Part shown: piece by piece, positions 15,622-24,704 of the stretch | Numbering within the stretch: position 1 is the first letter of the stretch | Layout of the letters: each line of letters begins with the position of its first letter | DNA from: CBDCMJ01 sp965218875 | Lineage (GTDB): Bacteria > Chloroflexota > Dehalococcoidia > Lucifugimonadales > UBA3495 | Direction: 5' to 3' | Assembly (NCBI GenBank): GCA_965218875.1 | Contig: OZ244707.1 | Coordinates: forward strand, 1,054,001 to 1,118,000 | DNA length: 64,000 bases | Position numbers and translations under genes: made by a program | Notes under the pieces: model-generated | What the model was told of the DNA's origin: nothing | What the model saw: the letters and a program-made list of their open reading frames with translations, nothing else | The model's database searches: none

Positions 15622-16959
15622 ATGAACAACATTCTGAACGTCACCCGTCCCTGGGCAAACCTCAGGGGCGCGTTTTACGGCTGGTGGCTGGCCGGAGTCG
15701 GCGCCCTGGTCATGGCCTTGGGCACGGTGCCTCTATTCCAGGGACTGCCGGTGTGGAACCCGGTGCTGCGCAACGCCTTCGGGTGGAGCGCCGGTCAAAT
15801 GTCCTGGGCGTTTGCGGTCAGCCGCATCGAGGGCGGGCTGATGGGCCCCGTGGAGGGCCTGATCATCGAAAAGCTGGGGTCCCGGCGAATGGTCTTCATC
15901 GGAATGTCCATTCTGGGCGCCGGTTTCATCCTGCTTAGCCAAATACGGGAATTGTGGCAGCTGTACGCGGCCTTCTTCGTGATGAGCATGGGCGCGGGGC
16001 TGGGGACCTGGCTGCCCATGATGACCGTGATGAACCACTGGTTCGTGCGCAAGAAGACCCGTGCCATGTCCATGGTGATGGAAGGCTTCGCCCTGGGAGG
16101 GGTCCTCATCCCCATACTGCTGGCCTGGTCCGTGGGCGGGGTGGACCCCGCGGTGAGCGAGCGCTTTGGCTGGAGAGTCACCGCTTTCGCCGTGGGCATC
16201 ATCATAATCGGCCTGGCCCTGCCCCTGTCCCGGTTGGTGCGCAACCGCCCCGAGGAGCTGGGGCTGCGTCCGGATGGCGACGCCCCTCAAGAAGCGGAGC
16301 AGCCGGTTGCGCACCAGGGGGCCGAGTCCGCGCCCGCCGCCGAGCCGGGATTCACCTGGCAGGAAGCCGTTAGGACCAGGGCGTTTTGGCTGATCAGCTT
16401 CGGCCATGCCACCTCGTCCGTCGTGATCGTGACGGTGATGGTGCACCTGGGGCTGATGCTGGACGACCGAGGCTTTTCCCTGCAGATCATCAGCGCCGTG
16501 GTGGCTACTTACACCGCCATCAACGCCGTGTTCATCCTGGTGGGAGGCTACCTCGGAGACCGGATGCCCATCAGGTACTCCGCCTTCGGGTTCTCCGCCA
16601 TCCAGTCGGTGGCCGTGGTGGTCCTCGTCTTTGCCCGCGACACGCCCATGCTGTTTCTCTTCGCCGCAATCCTGGGCGTTGGGTTCGGAGGGCGGACCCC
16701 GGTGACCACGGCCATCCGGGGGGTCTACTTCGGCCGGCGGGCCTTTGCCGCCATCACCGGCGTATCCATGGTGCCCATGAACATACTCCTGTTCGCGGCG
16801 CCTTTGTTTGCCGGGTACATGCGGGACCTCACCGGCGAGTACAACCTGCCCTTCCTGACCATAGCGGTGGTGTGCCTGGTCGGCTCGTGCCTGTTCCTGT
16901 TGCTGGGAGAGCCCGCGGCGGCTCCTAAGGCCAACCCGGCCCCTCAGGTGGCGGACTGA
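15622..16959 (+). CDS. Major facilitator superfamily transporter
   Basis: A 445-residue membrane protein with about 12 hydrophobic segments in two groups of six, split by a charged loop (residues about 213-245, RPEELGLRPDGDAPQEAEQP...). FYGWWLAGVGALVMALG at the start and EGLIIEKLGSRRMVFIGMSILGAG (the A-type loop between TM2 and TM3, with the basic GSRR) fit the MFS oxalate/formate or monocarboxylate-type branch. The second half has GYLGDRMPIRYSAFGFSAIQ at the matching position. It would import or export a small organic anion. It follows the amidohydrolase on the same strand after a 350-base gap, so co-transcription is possible but not shown. Confidence 0.85.
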   Translation: MNNILNVTRPWANLRGAFYGWWLAGVGALVMALGTVPLFQGLPVWNPVLRNAFGWSAGQMSWAFAVSRIEGGLMGPVEGLIIEKLGSRRMVFIGMSILGAGFILLSQIRELWQLYAAFFVMSMGAGLGTWLPMMTVMNHWFVRKKTRAMSMVMEGFALGGVLIPILLAWSVGGVDPAVSERFGWRVTAFAVGIIIIGLALPLSRLVRNRPEELGLRPDGDAPQEAEQPVAHQGAESAPAAEPGFTWQEAVRTRAFWLISFGHATSSVVIVTVMVHLGLMLDDRGFSLQIISAVVATYTAINAVFILVGGYLGDRMPIRYSAFGFSAIQSVAVVVLVFARDTPMLFLFAAILGVGFGGRTPVTTAIRGVYFGRRAFAAITGVSMVPMNILLFAAPLFAGYMRDLTGEYNLPFLTIAVVCLVGSCLFLLLGEPAAAPKANPAPQVAD

Positions 16960-17015
16960 GCCGCTCCGCGCCGGTGGTGCAGCGCAGGCCGGAGTGGGGT
17001 GGGAACGCGGGCGTT

Positions 17016-17339
17016 CTAGCCGCTTCCCAGCGCCAGCAGGATGTCTTGGCCGGAGACGCGCACCCGGTATACCTCGACGGCGTCCGTCGCCGGGGGACGC
17101 ACCGGCTCTCCCGTTACCACGCTGAACCTGGTGTTGTGGCGGGGACACTCGACCTGGTCGCCCTCCAGCCGCCCGTAGGACAGGGACCCCCGGGCGTGGG
17201 TGCACGTGTCGGAGATGGCGTAGTATTGCCCGGCGACGTTGGCCAGTAGCACCTCATCCTCACCCAGCATGACCAGCTTCATCTCTCCAGGGGAGAGATC
17301 GCCCGTCTCGGCGACCTTTTCGAATCCCGGTTCGGCCAT
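17016..17339 (-). CDS. Rieske-type [2Fe-2S] ferredoxin
   Basis: A 107-residue single-domain Rieske protein from ATG 17339. Cluster ligands are C46-T-H48 (DTCTHARGSLSYG) and C65-P-R-H68 (VECPRHNTRFSVVTGEPV), with the usual 16-residue spacing. The short second loop and RFSVVTGEPVRPPA match the ferredoxin subunits of aromatic dioxygenases (BphF-like) and NirD-like proteins. It would pass electrons to an oxygenase in the cytoplasm. No Rieske oxygenase large subunit lies next to it in this window, so its partner is unknown. It is convergent with the MFS gene. Confidence 0.9.
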   Translation of the reverse strand: MAEPGFEKVAETGDLSPGEMKLVMLGEDEVLLANVAGQYYAISDTCTHARGSLSYGRLEGDQVECPRHNTRFSVVTGEPVRPPATDAVEVYRVRVSGQDILLALGSG

Positions 17340-17552
17340 GGCGGCTCAACCTCCACGGGTGAATGTGACTGCGGGGCGGCAATTTTAACACTTTTGGCCG
17401 GCACGTCTGGTCGGCCCGGCGGCACGGCCCCGACACGGGCAGGGGCCACCCGCCTGATCAGCCGGGGCACGGAAGCCACCCAAAGCGACCCCGACCCGGG
17501 CAGGGGCCACCCCCGGCCCCACCCTGTCATTCCGCCGGAGAGTCTCCATCCT

Positions 17553-17670
17553 GTCATTCCGTGGGAGCCTGCGACGAGGAATCTCAAGGGGGGTGTGCGC
17601 CCGCCGCGCTGCTGGTGATTGGCCGCGCTCCAGGGGAGGGCCTTAGATTCCTCGGCTTCGCTCGGAATGG
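17553..17670. repeat. GTCATTC inverted-repeat element, copy 1
   Basis: The left end reads GTCATTCCGTGGGAGCC...GAGGAATCT and the right end is the inverse, AGATTCCTCGGCTTCGCTCGGAATG, with about 60 bases between. A further left-end fragment (GTCATTCC) lies at 17526. Related copies are at 27106-27284, 36369-36541 and 38827-38892. All are intergenic. No coding capacity. Confidence 0.7.
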
Positions 17671-17771
17671 TAATGGCCGGCCTCTTAGCAACGCGCCGTC
17701 GGCTGCCCTCCCAATAATAATCGAATGACCTTTCGACGCGGGAGTCGCCCTGGGCTCCGGAAGGGCAGGGG

Positions 17772-17799
17772 TTGCCAGTGTGCTAGAATCTGGTTATAG
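17772..17799 (+). promoter_or_regulatory. Probable promoter of the PerR-like gene
   Basis: TTGCCA at 17772-17777 and TTATAG at 17794-17799, 16 bases apart. An alternative extended -10, TGCTAGAAT, lies at 17781-17789. Either would give a leader of about 70-90 bases to the ATG at 17880. Confidence 0.45.
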
Positions 17800-17879
17800 T
17801 GGCCTGGAAGCGGCGCAATCATTGGTCCCAAGAATAACGCTTCCTTCAAGATGATTTCGTCGGCAGGCCTGGAGACTCT

Positions 17880-18332
17880 ATGTTGACTCAGCAAGAACTG
17901 GTGGACCGGCTGCGAAAGAGGTCCGTCCGCGTAACTCCCCAACGTCTGGCCATCGCCGAGGCGGTGCTCAACTCTACGGACCACCCCACGGTGCAGCAAA
18001 TAAACGAGAGGGTGCGGGACCACTTCCCCTCGATGACCCTGGCCACCATTTACTCCACCCTCAGCGTGCTTCAAAGGAACGGGCTCATACAAGAGTTGCC
18101 TTTCAACCGGATGTCCCGCTACGAGCCCAACATGGACCCCCACGTCAACCTGGTGTGCATTGGCTGCGAGAACGTGATGGACGCCGATGCGGACCAGGAG
18201 GCGGTGATGCGGCTGCGGAACCGCATACTGGACGAGTCCGACTTTCAGGTTGCCTGGCAGCGCGTAGACTTCTATGGTTGGTGCCCCGGTTGCAGCGCTA
18301 AAACGCCGGAAGGGGACCCCTCCGGGGCCTAG
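17880..18332 (+). CDS. Fur-family regulator, PerR-like
   Basis: A 150-residue protein from ATG 17880. The winged helix covers residues 5-80 (RVTPQRLAIAEAVL, then LATIYSTLSVLQRNGLIQEL). The dimerisation half has NMDPHVNLVCIGCENVMD with C93xxC96 and WCPGC with C135xxC138, the structural zinc site. PHxNLVC plus FYGWCPGC resembles PerR-type members, which sense peroxide through a metal-bound His/Asp site; Fur or Zur roles cannot be excluded. It stands alone, followed by a VOC gene after 160 bases. The last 12 residues are poorly conserved in the family. Confidence 0.88.
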   Translation: MLTQQELVDRLRKRSVRVTPQRLAIAEAVLNSTDHPTVQQINERVRDHFPSMTLATIYSTLSVLQRNGLIQELPFNRMSRYEPNMDPHVNLVCIGCENVMDADADQEAVMRLRNRILDESDFQVAWQRVDFYGWCPGCSAKTPEGDPSGA

Positions 18333-18491
18333 TCCCATCCGGCCGTCGGCCTCACCATCCTTGCTCCAGCCCCCTTACCATGGGACGCCGAACCGGCTGG
18401 CCGCTTCTTCGCGCCGCATCAAAAGGACGCGGGGGACCCATTGTTACCGGGCCGCGCTGATGTTGCTAGCGCTTTGCCGAGGAGGCGGGAG

Positions 18492-18848
18492 ATGATCACC
18501 GGCGTCGTGGGCGTGACCATCTGGACCGAGGACCTGGCCCCTATGTTTCACTTCTACCACGACGTGCTGCGGCTGCCCCTCCACTCCCGCCACGACGACT
18601 GGCTGGCGTTCCAACTGGGGGAGGTCCGCTTCAACGTGGGGGTACACGACCGGGTCCGGGGACGCAACCCCGAACCGTACCGCATCATGCCCCACCTGGG
18701 AGTGGACGACATCCACCTGGAATGCCGCAGGCTGGAGACTCACGGGGTGGACTTCATCCGGCCCCCGGAGCAGGAGCACTGGGGGGGCTGGGTCGCCACC
18801 CTCAGGGACCCCGACGGCAATATCGTGCAGTTGCTCCAGTTGACCTGA
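18492..18848 (+). CDS. VOC family protein
   Basis: A 118-residue protein. ATG 18492 is preferred over the upstream in-frame start at 18441 because GGCGGGAG precedes it and MITGVVGVTIWTEDLAPMFHFYHDVLRLPL starts the VOC fold cleanly. The second module reads MPHLGVDDIHLECRRLETHGVDF and ends WVATLRDPDGNIVQLLQL. The expected last ligand (Glu) is replaced by Gln in IVQLLQ, so metal chemistry may be lost or altered. It ends 12 bases before the convergent queA stop. Function unknown. Confidence 0.78.
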   Translation: MITGVVGVTIWTEDLAPMFHFYHDVLRLPLHSRHDDWLAFQLGEVRFNVGVHDRVRGRNPEPYRIMPHLGVDDIHLECRRLETHGVDFIRPPEQEHWGGWVATLRDPDGNIVQLLQLT

Positions 18849-18860
18849 CCCCGGCAGCCG

Positions 18861-19898
18861 CTAGAGGACCAGCATGGCGTCGCCGAAGCTGTAAAACCGG
18901 TACCTCCGGCTGATGGCCTCTCCATAGGCCTCCAGCACCCGCTCCCGCCCGGCAAAGGCGGACACCAGCATCAGCAGCGTGGACCTGGGCAGGTGGAAGT
19001 TGGTCAGCAGAGCGTCCACCACCCGGAATTCGTGACCGGGGAGGATGAACAGGTCGGCCTGCCCCGAAACGGCGGACAGCCGCGACTCCCCCCGGGCCTC
19101 GGCGAGCTTGGCGGCCTGCTCCAACACCCTGACCACGGTGGTGCCCACCGCGACGACACGGCTTCCCCTGCTCCTGGCCCGGTCCAACGCCGCCGCCGCG
19201 TCTTGGCCCAACTGAAAGTACTCCGTGTGTATCTCGTGCTGCGCCGGGTCCTCTCCGCGCACTGGACGGAAGGTGTCCAGGCCCACGTGCAGGGTTACGA
19301 AAGCCGGCTCCACGCCCGCGGCCGCCAGTTGGTCCATCAACCCTTCGGTGAAGTGCAGCCCCGCCGTGGGCGCCGCGGCGCTGCCCGGCTCGGCGGCGTA
19401 GACGGTCTGGTACCGGCGAGGGTCGGCCAGGGGCTCGCGAATGTAGGGGGGCAGGGGCGTTTCTCCCAGCGTCTCCACCGCTTCGTCGGACCCAAGGGCG
19501 ACGGTCTTTATGCCGTCCCCGTGGGAGGCCAGGATCTCGACGGCCAGCGGGTCCCCTGTGCCGCCCTCCACCAGCACCTTGCTCCCCGGCCGCAGCCGCC
19601 GGGCCGGCTTGGCCAGGGCCCGCCAGATTCCCGGGGCTTCTCGGCGCAGCAACAGCAACTCCACCCTGCCGCCCCCTCCGGCGTGGTATCCCCGCAGCCT
19701 GGCCGGGATCACTCGGCTGCGGTTGAACACCATGACGTCGCCGGGGCGCAGGTACTCCAGGATGTCGGGGAAGCGGCGGTGTTCGACCCGGCCCGGGGAC
19801 CGGCGCAACACCAGCAGCCGGGAAGAATCCCTGGGTTCCAGAGGAGTTTGGGCTATGAGCTCCGGCGGGAGCCGGTAGTCGAAGTCGCTGGTGCGCAT
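18861..19898 (-). CDS. queA: S-adenosylmethionine:tRNA ribosyltransferase-isomerase QueA
   Basis: The product, 345 residues, makes epoxyqueuosine in tRNA by transferring the ribosyl part of SAM to the preQ1 base at the wobble position. The start is ATG 19898, giving MRTSDFDYRLPPELIAQTPLEPRDSSRLL, the standard QueA N-terminus; the frame is open to 19934. Other family blocks: GDVMVFNRSRVIPARLRG, SAAAPTAGLHFTEGLMDQL, FVTLHVGLDTFRPV, GESRLSAVSGQADLFILPGHEFRVVDALLTNFHLPRSTLLMLVSAF and RRYRFYSFGDAMLVL at the end. All are intact. No other queuosine gene is adjacent. Confidence 0.96.
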   Translation of the reverse strand: MRTSDFDYRLPPELIAQTPLEPRDSSRLLVLRRSPGRVEHRRFPDILEYLRPGDVMVFNRSRVIPARLRGYHAGGGGRVELLLLRREAPGIWRALAKPARRLRPGSKVLVEGGTGDPLAVEILASHGDGIKTVALGSDEAVETLGETPLPPYIREPLADPRRYQTVYAAEPGSAAAPTAGLHFTEGLMDQLAAAGVEPAFVTLHVGLDTFRPVRGEDPAQHEIHTEYFQLGQDAAAALDRARSRGSRVVAVGTTVVRVLEQAAKLAEARGESRLSAVSGQADLFILPGHEFRVVDALLTNFHLPRSTLLMLVSAFAGRERVLEAYGEAISRRYRFYSFGDAMLVL

Positions 19899-19982
19899 GG
19901 CTGAGACTGGCCGGCAGTGGCCCCGGTTCAACAAGTCCCCAAGGCACGCTGGGATAAGATCACGCGGGGAGCGCCGGAGGCC

Positions 19983-20870
19983 CTATCGGCCGTGGATGCT
20001 GATTCGGGCGGCGGTCAGGGTATTGGTCAGAAGCATGGCGATGGTCATGGGACCAACGCCGCCGGGCACGGGAGTGATGGCTTCGGCCTTTGGCGCCACG
20101 CCGTCGAAGTCCACGTCGCCCACCAGCCGGTAGCCGCCCCGTCGGGTTGGGTCCGCGACCCGGTTGATGCCCACGTCGATGACTACGGCCCCATCGCCAA
20201 CCATGCCGGCCGTGATCACACCCGGCTGGCCCATAGCCGCCACCAGGATGTCGGCCTGCCGCGTGACCGCGGGCAGGTCCCGGGTCCCGGTGTGACACAC
20301 GGTAACGGTGGCGTTGCCGCCGGGCTGCCGCTGCATCAGCAGGGCGGCCAGGGGCTTGCCCACGATCTCGCTGCGGCCGCAGATAACCACTTGGCGGCCC
20401 TGCGGATCGTACCCGTTGCGCAACAATAGCTGCTGCACCCCGGCGGGCGTGCCCGGCACGAAGCGGGGCCTACCCTGGAGCAGCAGGCCGGAGTTGTAAG
20501 GATGGACGCCGTCCACGTCCTTGGCCGGGTCGACCGCCTCGGTCACCGCCTCGAAGTTGACCTGCTCCGGCAGAGGCAATTGGACCAGCACCCCGTGGAA
20601 CTTGGGGTCGGCGTTCAGCCGCTCCACCAGCCGCAGCAGCTCCGGTTGAGACGTAGCCGGAGGCAGGTGGAACGCCTCGCTGAACATTCCCGCTTCGTCG
20701 CAAGCTCGGCCCTTGTTGCGCACGTACACGCCCGACGCCGGGTCGTCGCCTGCCAGGACGATGCCCAGCCCCGGGGTGACCCCGTGCTTCTGCTGCATCT
20801 CCAGGACGCCGGCCGCCACCTCTCCCCGCACCTCCTTGGCCAACGCCGCCCCATCCAGGACCTTCACCAT
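19983..20870 (-). CDS. folD: Bifunctional methylenetetrahydrofolate dehydrogenase/methenyl-THF cyclohydrolase FolD
   Basis: A 295-residue protein from ATG 20870; a TTG two codons earlier is the other possibility. It interconverts 5,10-methylene-THF and 10-formyl-THF with NADP. Visible blocks: SGVYVRNKGRACDEAGM (with the catalytic Lys), HGVLVQLPLPEQVNFEAV, DPAKDVDGVHPYNSGLL, FVPGTPAGVQQLL, VVICGRSEIVGKPLAALL (nucleotide loop) and TPVPGGVGPMTIAMLLTNTL. The usual Tyr of the Y-x3-K motif is present (YVRNK). It lies 84 bases upstream of queA's start, on the same strand, so the two may be co-transcribed. Confidence 0.96.
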   Translation of the reverse strand: MVKVLDGAALAKEVRGEVAAGVLEMQQKHGVTPGLGIVLAGDDPASGVYVRNKGRACDEAGMFSEAFHLPPATSQPELLRLVERLNADPKFHGVLVQLPLPEQVNFEAVTEAVDPAKDVDGVHPYNSGLLLQGRPRFVPGTPAGVQQLLLRNGYDPQGRQVVICGRSEIVGKPLAALLMQRQPGGNATVTVCHTGTRDLPAVTRQADILVAAMGQPGVITAGMVGDGAVVIDVGINRVADPTRRGGYRLVGDVDFDGVAPKAEAITPVPGGVGPMTIAMLLTNTLTAARISIHGR

Positions 20871-21420
20871 GTCCAACTACGGCCTTGAAATCCGGGGTGG
20901 TGGGACCTCCGGCTTCGACCTGCCGGGGCGGGCCTGCCGTCAACCGCGCCGCCGTCCCAATTCTAGCACCGCCGTTGGGCGCTCTCAACGGCGGCATACC
21001 CGATCAACCGCGAAATGTAGTCGATATGAGGTGGCGGCGCCCCTCAATGCCTCGACACCACCCGATTCACGCCACACGGCGTCTGCCGGCAGTGCCGTAG
21101 ATGAGCAAGTCCTAAGACGACCGTCGTCACAAGGCCCGGAGCGGTGCCGGAGCGGTGATTGAAGTGGGCATTACCGGAGATTGTTGGAAGAGCGAAAGGC
21201 GCCAACTTAGCGGGGACAGCCTCGGATAGGATTCACCCGCCCATGATCGAGGCTCGCTAATGGTTCAGGAAGAATGCGGATACCCTCGCCGGGCATGTTG
21301 ATAGCTTCGATGCCTCAACGTACCATAACACCACGGACGCGCGCCTCTGCAATCGATCAACTGCAGAGGCGCCTAGGTCGATTTCCGGGCGGCTTACTTC
21401 CCCGCCAACCTACCTCTGCA
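20871..21420. other. Gap between folD and the binding-protein genes
   Basis: About 550 bases. Apart from the hairpin at 21341-21372, no gene, RNA or repeat is recognised. The composition is less GC-rich around 20990-21330 than in the flanking genes. Confidence 0.45.
21341..21372. terminator. Hairpin downstream of the binding-protein pair
   Basis: GCGCCTCTGCA (21341-21351) and TGCAGAGGCGC (21362-21372) form an 11-base perfect stem with a 10-base loop, 48 bases past the stop of the minus-strand binding-protein gene. There is no T run on either side, so Rho-independent termination is only possible. The right arm contains a CTGCAG site. Confidence 0.45.
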
Positions 21421-22548
21421 CTAGACGGGAGACTTCCACTGTTCGGCGAGGTTCTCCTTGGTCACGGCAACAAGCTCCGATGGGTGCATCGATTCCATGG
21501 CGTCGCCGTGGAGGTCCGCTCGCACATAGGCGAAGGTAAGATCCATGGCGATTAAGGCCTCCGGCCCGTGCCCCCAGAGCGCCATGACCGACATGTCCAG
21601 ACGTCCGTCAGCAACCGCCTCTTGTCCCTCCCTCAGGCCGTCGGTTCCAGCGATGAGCATCTCTTCCCGCCGGTCCAGGCCTCTCGCAGCCCTTTCGAAC
21701 CCGATGGACGCTTCGTCATTCCCGAAGAAGACGCCCTGCACGTCTGGGAACCTCTGCAGCATCGTCCGGCCCAGGGTATAGCCACCCTCCTCGTTCCAGC
21801 CGTGCCCCTCCTCAAAGGAAACCACCTCGATGTCAAAGGGGGCGACTCCGTCTAAGAACCCCGCCTTCCGGTCGTTCCCCGCGCTGCTTACCAGCTCACC
21901 CACCGCACCTATCACCCTCGAGCCTGCGGGCAGGTTCTCTCCCATCCATTGGCCCGCCAAGAACCCGTCGGCGTATACTATCTTGCCGAACTTCAGGGTG
22001 GGTCGCTGGATGCTGTCGGTATCGTAATTCACGATGATTCGGCCATCCTGCCGGGCCCGCTTGGTGGCGGGCGACGCACCTGCTGGGTCGACTGGGCCGC
22101 CCATAATGATGTCGAACCCGCGGGAAATTGCCAGGTCCAAGTTTTCGACCTCCTTGGCCGGGTCGAAAGCCGTGTCCGCCAATGTGTACGACGCGCCCGC
22201 TTCTTCACACCCCTCCTTCCACACGATGTCTTGGTGTGCGTGATAGGGATGGGCCGCGGATCTCGAGATGTTGATGAAAGACTTGCCGTCTGTCCGCACC
22301 CAATTTTCGTAGGTGTCCAACAATATATCGTCGAGGGGCCACAGCCTTCGAACCAAACTCTCCTGTGCCACGGCTGTCCCCATCCCACTGGGGCCGTGAC
22401 TAAAGGAGTCGTAGAGGAGCATGGCCGTAGACGCCGTCAAGCCCAGGGCTACAGACCCCTTGATGAAGCTCCTCCGGTCTATCGTATTCCGCTCGACCCG
22501 CTTGGTGAGCATTTTTAAGTTCAAGGCTTTCTTCTCTTTTCTATTCAT
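21421..22548 (-). CDS. Tat-exported sugar-type ABC binding protein, copy 2
   Basis: A 375-residue protein; ATG 22548 gives MNRKEKKALNLKMLTKRVERNTIDRRSFIKGSVALGLTAS, a twin-arginine signal (RR25-26) with a hydrophobic stretch after it. No lipobox Cys follows, unlike its neighbour. The mature part follows the periplasmic-binding-protein class used for sugars (Peripla_BP_4): GFDIIMGGPVDPAGASP, GRIIVNYDTDSIQRP, GDFLAGQWMGENLPAG-like stretch, FPDVQGVFFGNDEASIGFERAA and MLIAGTDGLREGQEAVADGRLDMS. It is closely related along its length to the gene 34 bases upstream, and the two form an operon. No permease or ATPase is adjacent. Confidence 0.85.
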   Translation of the reverse strand: MNRKEKKALNLKMLTKRVERNTIDRRSFIKGSVALGLTASTAMLLYDSFSHGPSGMGTAVAQESLVRRLWPLDDILLDTYENWVRTDGKSFINISRSAAHPYHAHQDIVWKEGCEEAGASYTLADTAFDPAKEVENLDLAISRGFDIIMGGPVDPAGASPATKRARQDGRIIVNYDTDSIQRPTLKFGKIVYADGFLAGQWMGENLPAGSRVIGAVGELVSSAGNDRKAGFLDGVAPFDIEVVSFEEGHGWNEEGGYTLGRTMLQRFPDVQGVFFGNDEASIGFERAARGLDRREEMLIAGTDGLREGQEAVADGRLDMSVMALWGHGPEALIAMDLTFAYVRADLHGDAMESMHPSELVAVTKENLAEQWKSPV

Positions 22549-22582
22549 ACCAAAACCCTCGCTGCCTTGTCTGTAGCCGGGT

Positions 22583-23890
22583 TTAGACGGGAGATACCCA
22601 CTGCTCGTCAATGTTGGTCTTGTCCACGGCCAGCCGCTTGATTACGTGGCAAGCTTGTAAGAGGTCTCCGTGCACCTTTCCCCGGAGCAGGGCCGCGTTA
22701 AAATAAAAATTGGCCACGAGCTCTGGCCCGGTCCCGCGCCGGAACATGGTCGACACGTCCAGGCGGCCATCCTTAATCGCCTCTTGTCCGATCTTCAGAC
22801 CATCGACTCCGGCGATGAGCATCTCCTCCCGTCGCCCCCGGTCTATGGCCGCAGTGGCCATCCCCACCGCCGCACTGTCATCCCCGCCAAACATGGCGTC
22901 TATCTGAGGGAACCGCTGCATCCAGGTCAGGGCCATGTTGTAGCCACCCTCGTGGTTCCAGCTGTGCCCGTCGTCATCGGCTATCAGCTCGATGCCCTTG
23001 CCGGCGGCATCCAACGCGGCTTTTAACCCCGGCGGCCGGCCGTTCCCGGCCGTGGTAATCCTCTCACCCACCCCGGAGGCTACCTTCGCGCCGGGGGGCA
23101 GCCGCTCGGCCAGCCATTGGCCCGCTATATACCCATCTTCGAAAAAGCCCCTGCCCCACTTGACGGTGGGGCGCTCGAAGGTATCGGTATCGTAATGAGA
23201 AACGATTCGGCCATCCTCGCGGGCCCGCCTTACATTGGGGGACAGCCCAGCCGGGTTGGTGGGGTGCATGGTAATCACGTCGAACCCCCGGGAGATGGCC
23301 AGGTCCGCGACTTCGACCTCTTTGGCAGGGTCGAAAGCCGCGTCCACCACCGTGTATCGCATGCCCCGTTTCTCACACTCCGCTTTCCAAGTGTCGGACG
23401 CCATTTGAATGAAGGCATTGGCCAAGAAAATCGCGTCGTAGAAGTATGACTTGCCTTCCAAGGGCTCCCACAGCTTGAGCAAGTCTTTACCCGACGGCAT
23501 CGTGGAGATCTCGGGAAACCTGTGCACTAAGTAATTTAGGTTTTCAGCGACCTCCTCGACAGGGGGGCTCGTGGGTGGTACTGCGGTTGGCGCCGGAGCC
23601 GCGGTCGTACCCGGAGCCGCGGTGGCCTCCGGAGCCATAGTCTCCCCCGGGGCCGCGGTCGGCCCTGGCGCCGCGGTTGGCCCCGGTCCCGCGGGAGCCG
23701 CCGTGGTCGGGGTGGGCGGGAGCGGCGTTGCGTCCTCTCCTCCGCAGGCCTGGAAGAGCACCAAGGCCGTGGTGGCCGACAACCCCAGGGCCATAGTCGC
23801 TCTCATGAAGTCGCGGCGGTCTATGAACTTGTGCTGGGCCTGCTCGGTTAGCGCCTCTAGGACAAAGGCTCTTTTTCCCTTCTTATTCAC
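22583..23890 (-). CDS. Tat-exported lipoprotein, sugar-type ABC binding protein, copy 1
   Basis: A 435-residue protein. GTG 23888-23890 is the start, with AAGGAG eight bases before it. The signal has RR25-26 (DRRDFMRA) and a lipobox ending at C49 (LFQAC), so it should be lipid-anchored outside the membrane. Residues about 54-111 are a Pro/Ala/Thr linker of repeated xTAAPG units. The binding domain reads GFDVITMHPTNPAGLSPNVRRAREDGRIVSHYDTD, FPQIDAMFGGDDSAAVGMATAAIDRG and MLIAGVDGLKIGQEAIKDGRLDVSTM, as in ribose/xylose-type binding proteins. The ligand is unknown. The duplicate downstream lacks both the linker and the lipid anchor. Confidence 0.87.
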   Translation of the reverse strand: MNKKGKRAFVLEALTEQAQHKFIDRRDFMRATMALGLSATTALVLFQACGGEDATPLPPTPTTAAPAGPGPTAAPGPTAAPGETMAPEATAAPGTTAAPAPTAVPPTSPPVEEVAENLNYLVHRFPEISTMPSGKDLLKLWEPLEGKSYFYDAIFLANAFIQMASDTWKAECEKRGMRYTVVDAAFDPAKEVEVADLAISRGFDVITMHPTNPAGLSPNVRRAREDGRIVSHYDTDTFERPTVKWGRGFFEDGYIAGQWLAERLPPGAKVASGVGERITTAGNGRPPGLKAALDAAGKGIELIADDDGHSWNHEGGYNMALTWMQRFPQIDAMFGGDDSAAVGMATAAIDRGRREEMLIAGVDGLKIGQEAIKDGRLDVSTMFRRGTGPELVANFYFNAALLRGKVHGDLLQACHVIKRLAVDKTNIDEQWVSPV

Positions 23891-24704
23891 GATGGGTCTC
23901 CTTGGCTTTCTTAAGCCTACCGCTCCACCGAGTGGCCGGTTAACCGGCTAGGACAATGCGGATTGTTACATAAATAGATAGCCGTTTGTCAAGCGGGAAG
24001 TCGGTTCAGACATCCCCATGAAGCGCTGAAAACGTCTAAATGAGCCTCATATATCACTTAATAAGGTGTATTCGCTCTTAGTATCGCTCTACCAGTATAT
24101 GGCCGGACACTTCTATCTCCCTCGTTAACTGCGTCATCATACGACGGTATTAGTCTCATCCTGCCCGTGCTGCTATGGGACACCGCAAAACCGACTGGTG
24201 TCCCGGTTCCGTACGGCGGTCTGCCACTTCCCGGCTCCTTGGAAATCCGGAGTGTGCTCTGGAAGCGGAAACGCCATCAGAGCTCGTGGGTTTCTAGTCT
24301 GTCGGGAGGAGCCACAGCAGCTTCTTGGCGAGAATATTGATCACGGTTCGACAAGCTCGCCAAGAACGGACTCGGCGGGCCGATAGCGACAATTGAAAGG
24401 CCCCGACGGCAGGATGCCGAGGATTGACAGCGTGCCGTGCCGAGACTACACTCCCACCCGCGATGCGGGGACGGGACTCAAGCCATATGGGAGCGTGTCC
24501 CGGAGCCGCTACGGCGATTTCGCCGGATACCGCTGCGAATTCGGTGTCATTGGTCCCTGTTTCGAATCGCCCGCTACCGACTGGGAGCCCTCGAAATATC
24601 CGGGGGTGTCCTGGAAGGCCGATAGTTCGTACGCTGCTTCCCACCGCAGGCGTTAGTAGATGAGCGCAGTAGAGCATTAGCCGCCCCGAGAAGGAGGAAG
24701 ACCA
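23891..24704. other. Long gap upstream of the binding-protein operon
   Basis: About 810 bases, clearly less GC-rich than the surroundings, especially 23950-24190. It should hold the promoter of the minus-strand binding-protein operon and the 5' region of the esterase gene. Short frames at 24198-24660 have no family signature and vary by frame, so I leave them out. No repeat or RNA structure is evident. Confidence 0.5.

Noticed and set aside
15733..17205. 490-residue antisense frame over the MFS gene
   Set aside because: His/Gln/Gly-rich composition, typical of a complementary-strand shadow of a membrane-protein gene.
24198..24663. Several short overlapping frames in the gap before the esterase gene
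   Set aside because: No start signals or family pattern, and three frames are open at once over the same DNA, which indicates chance.
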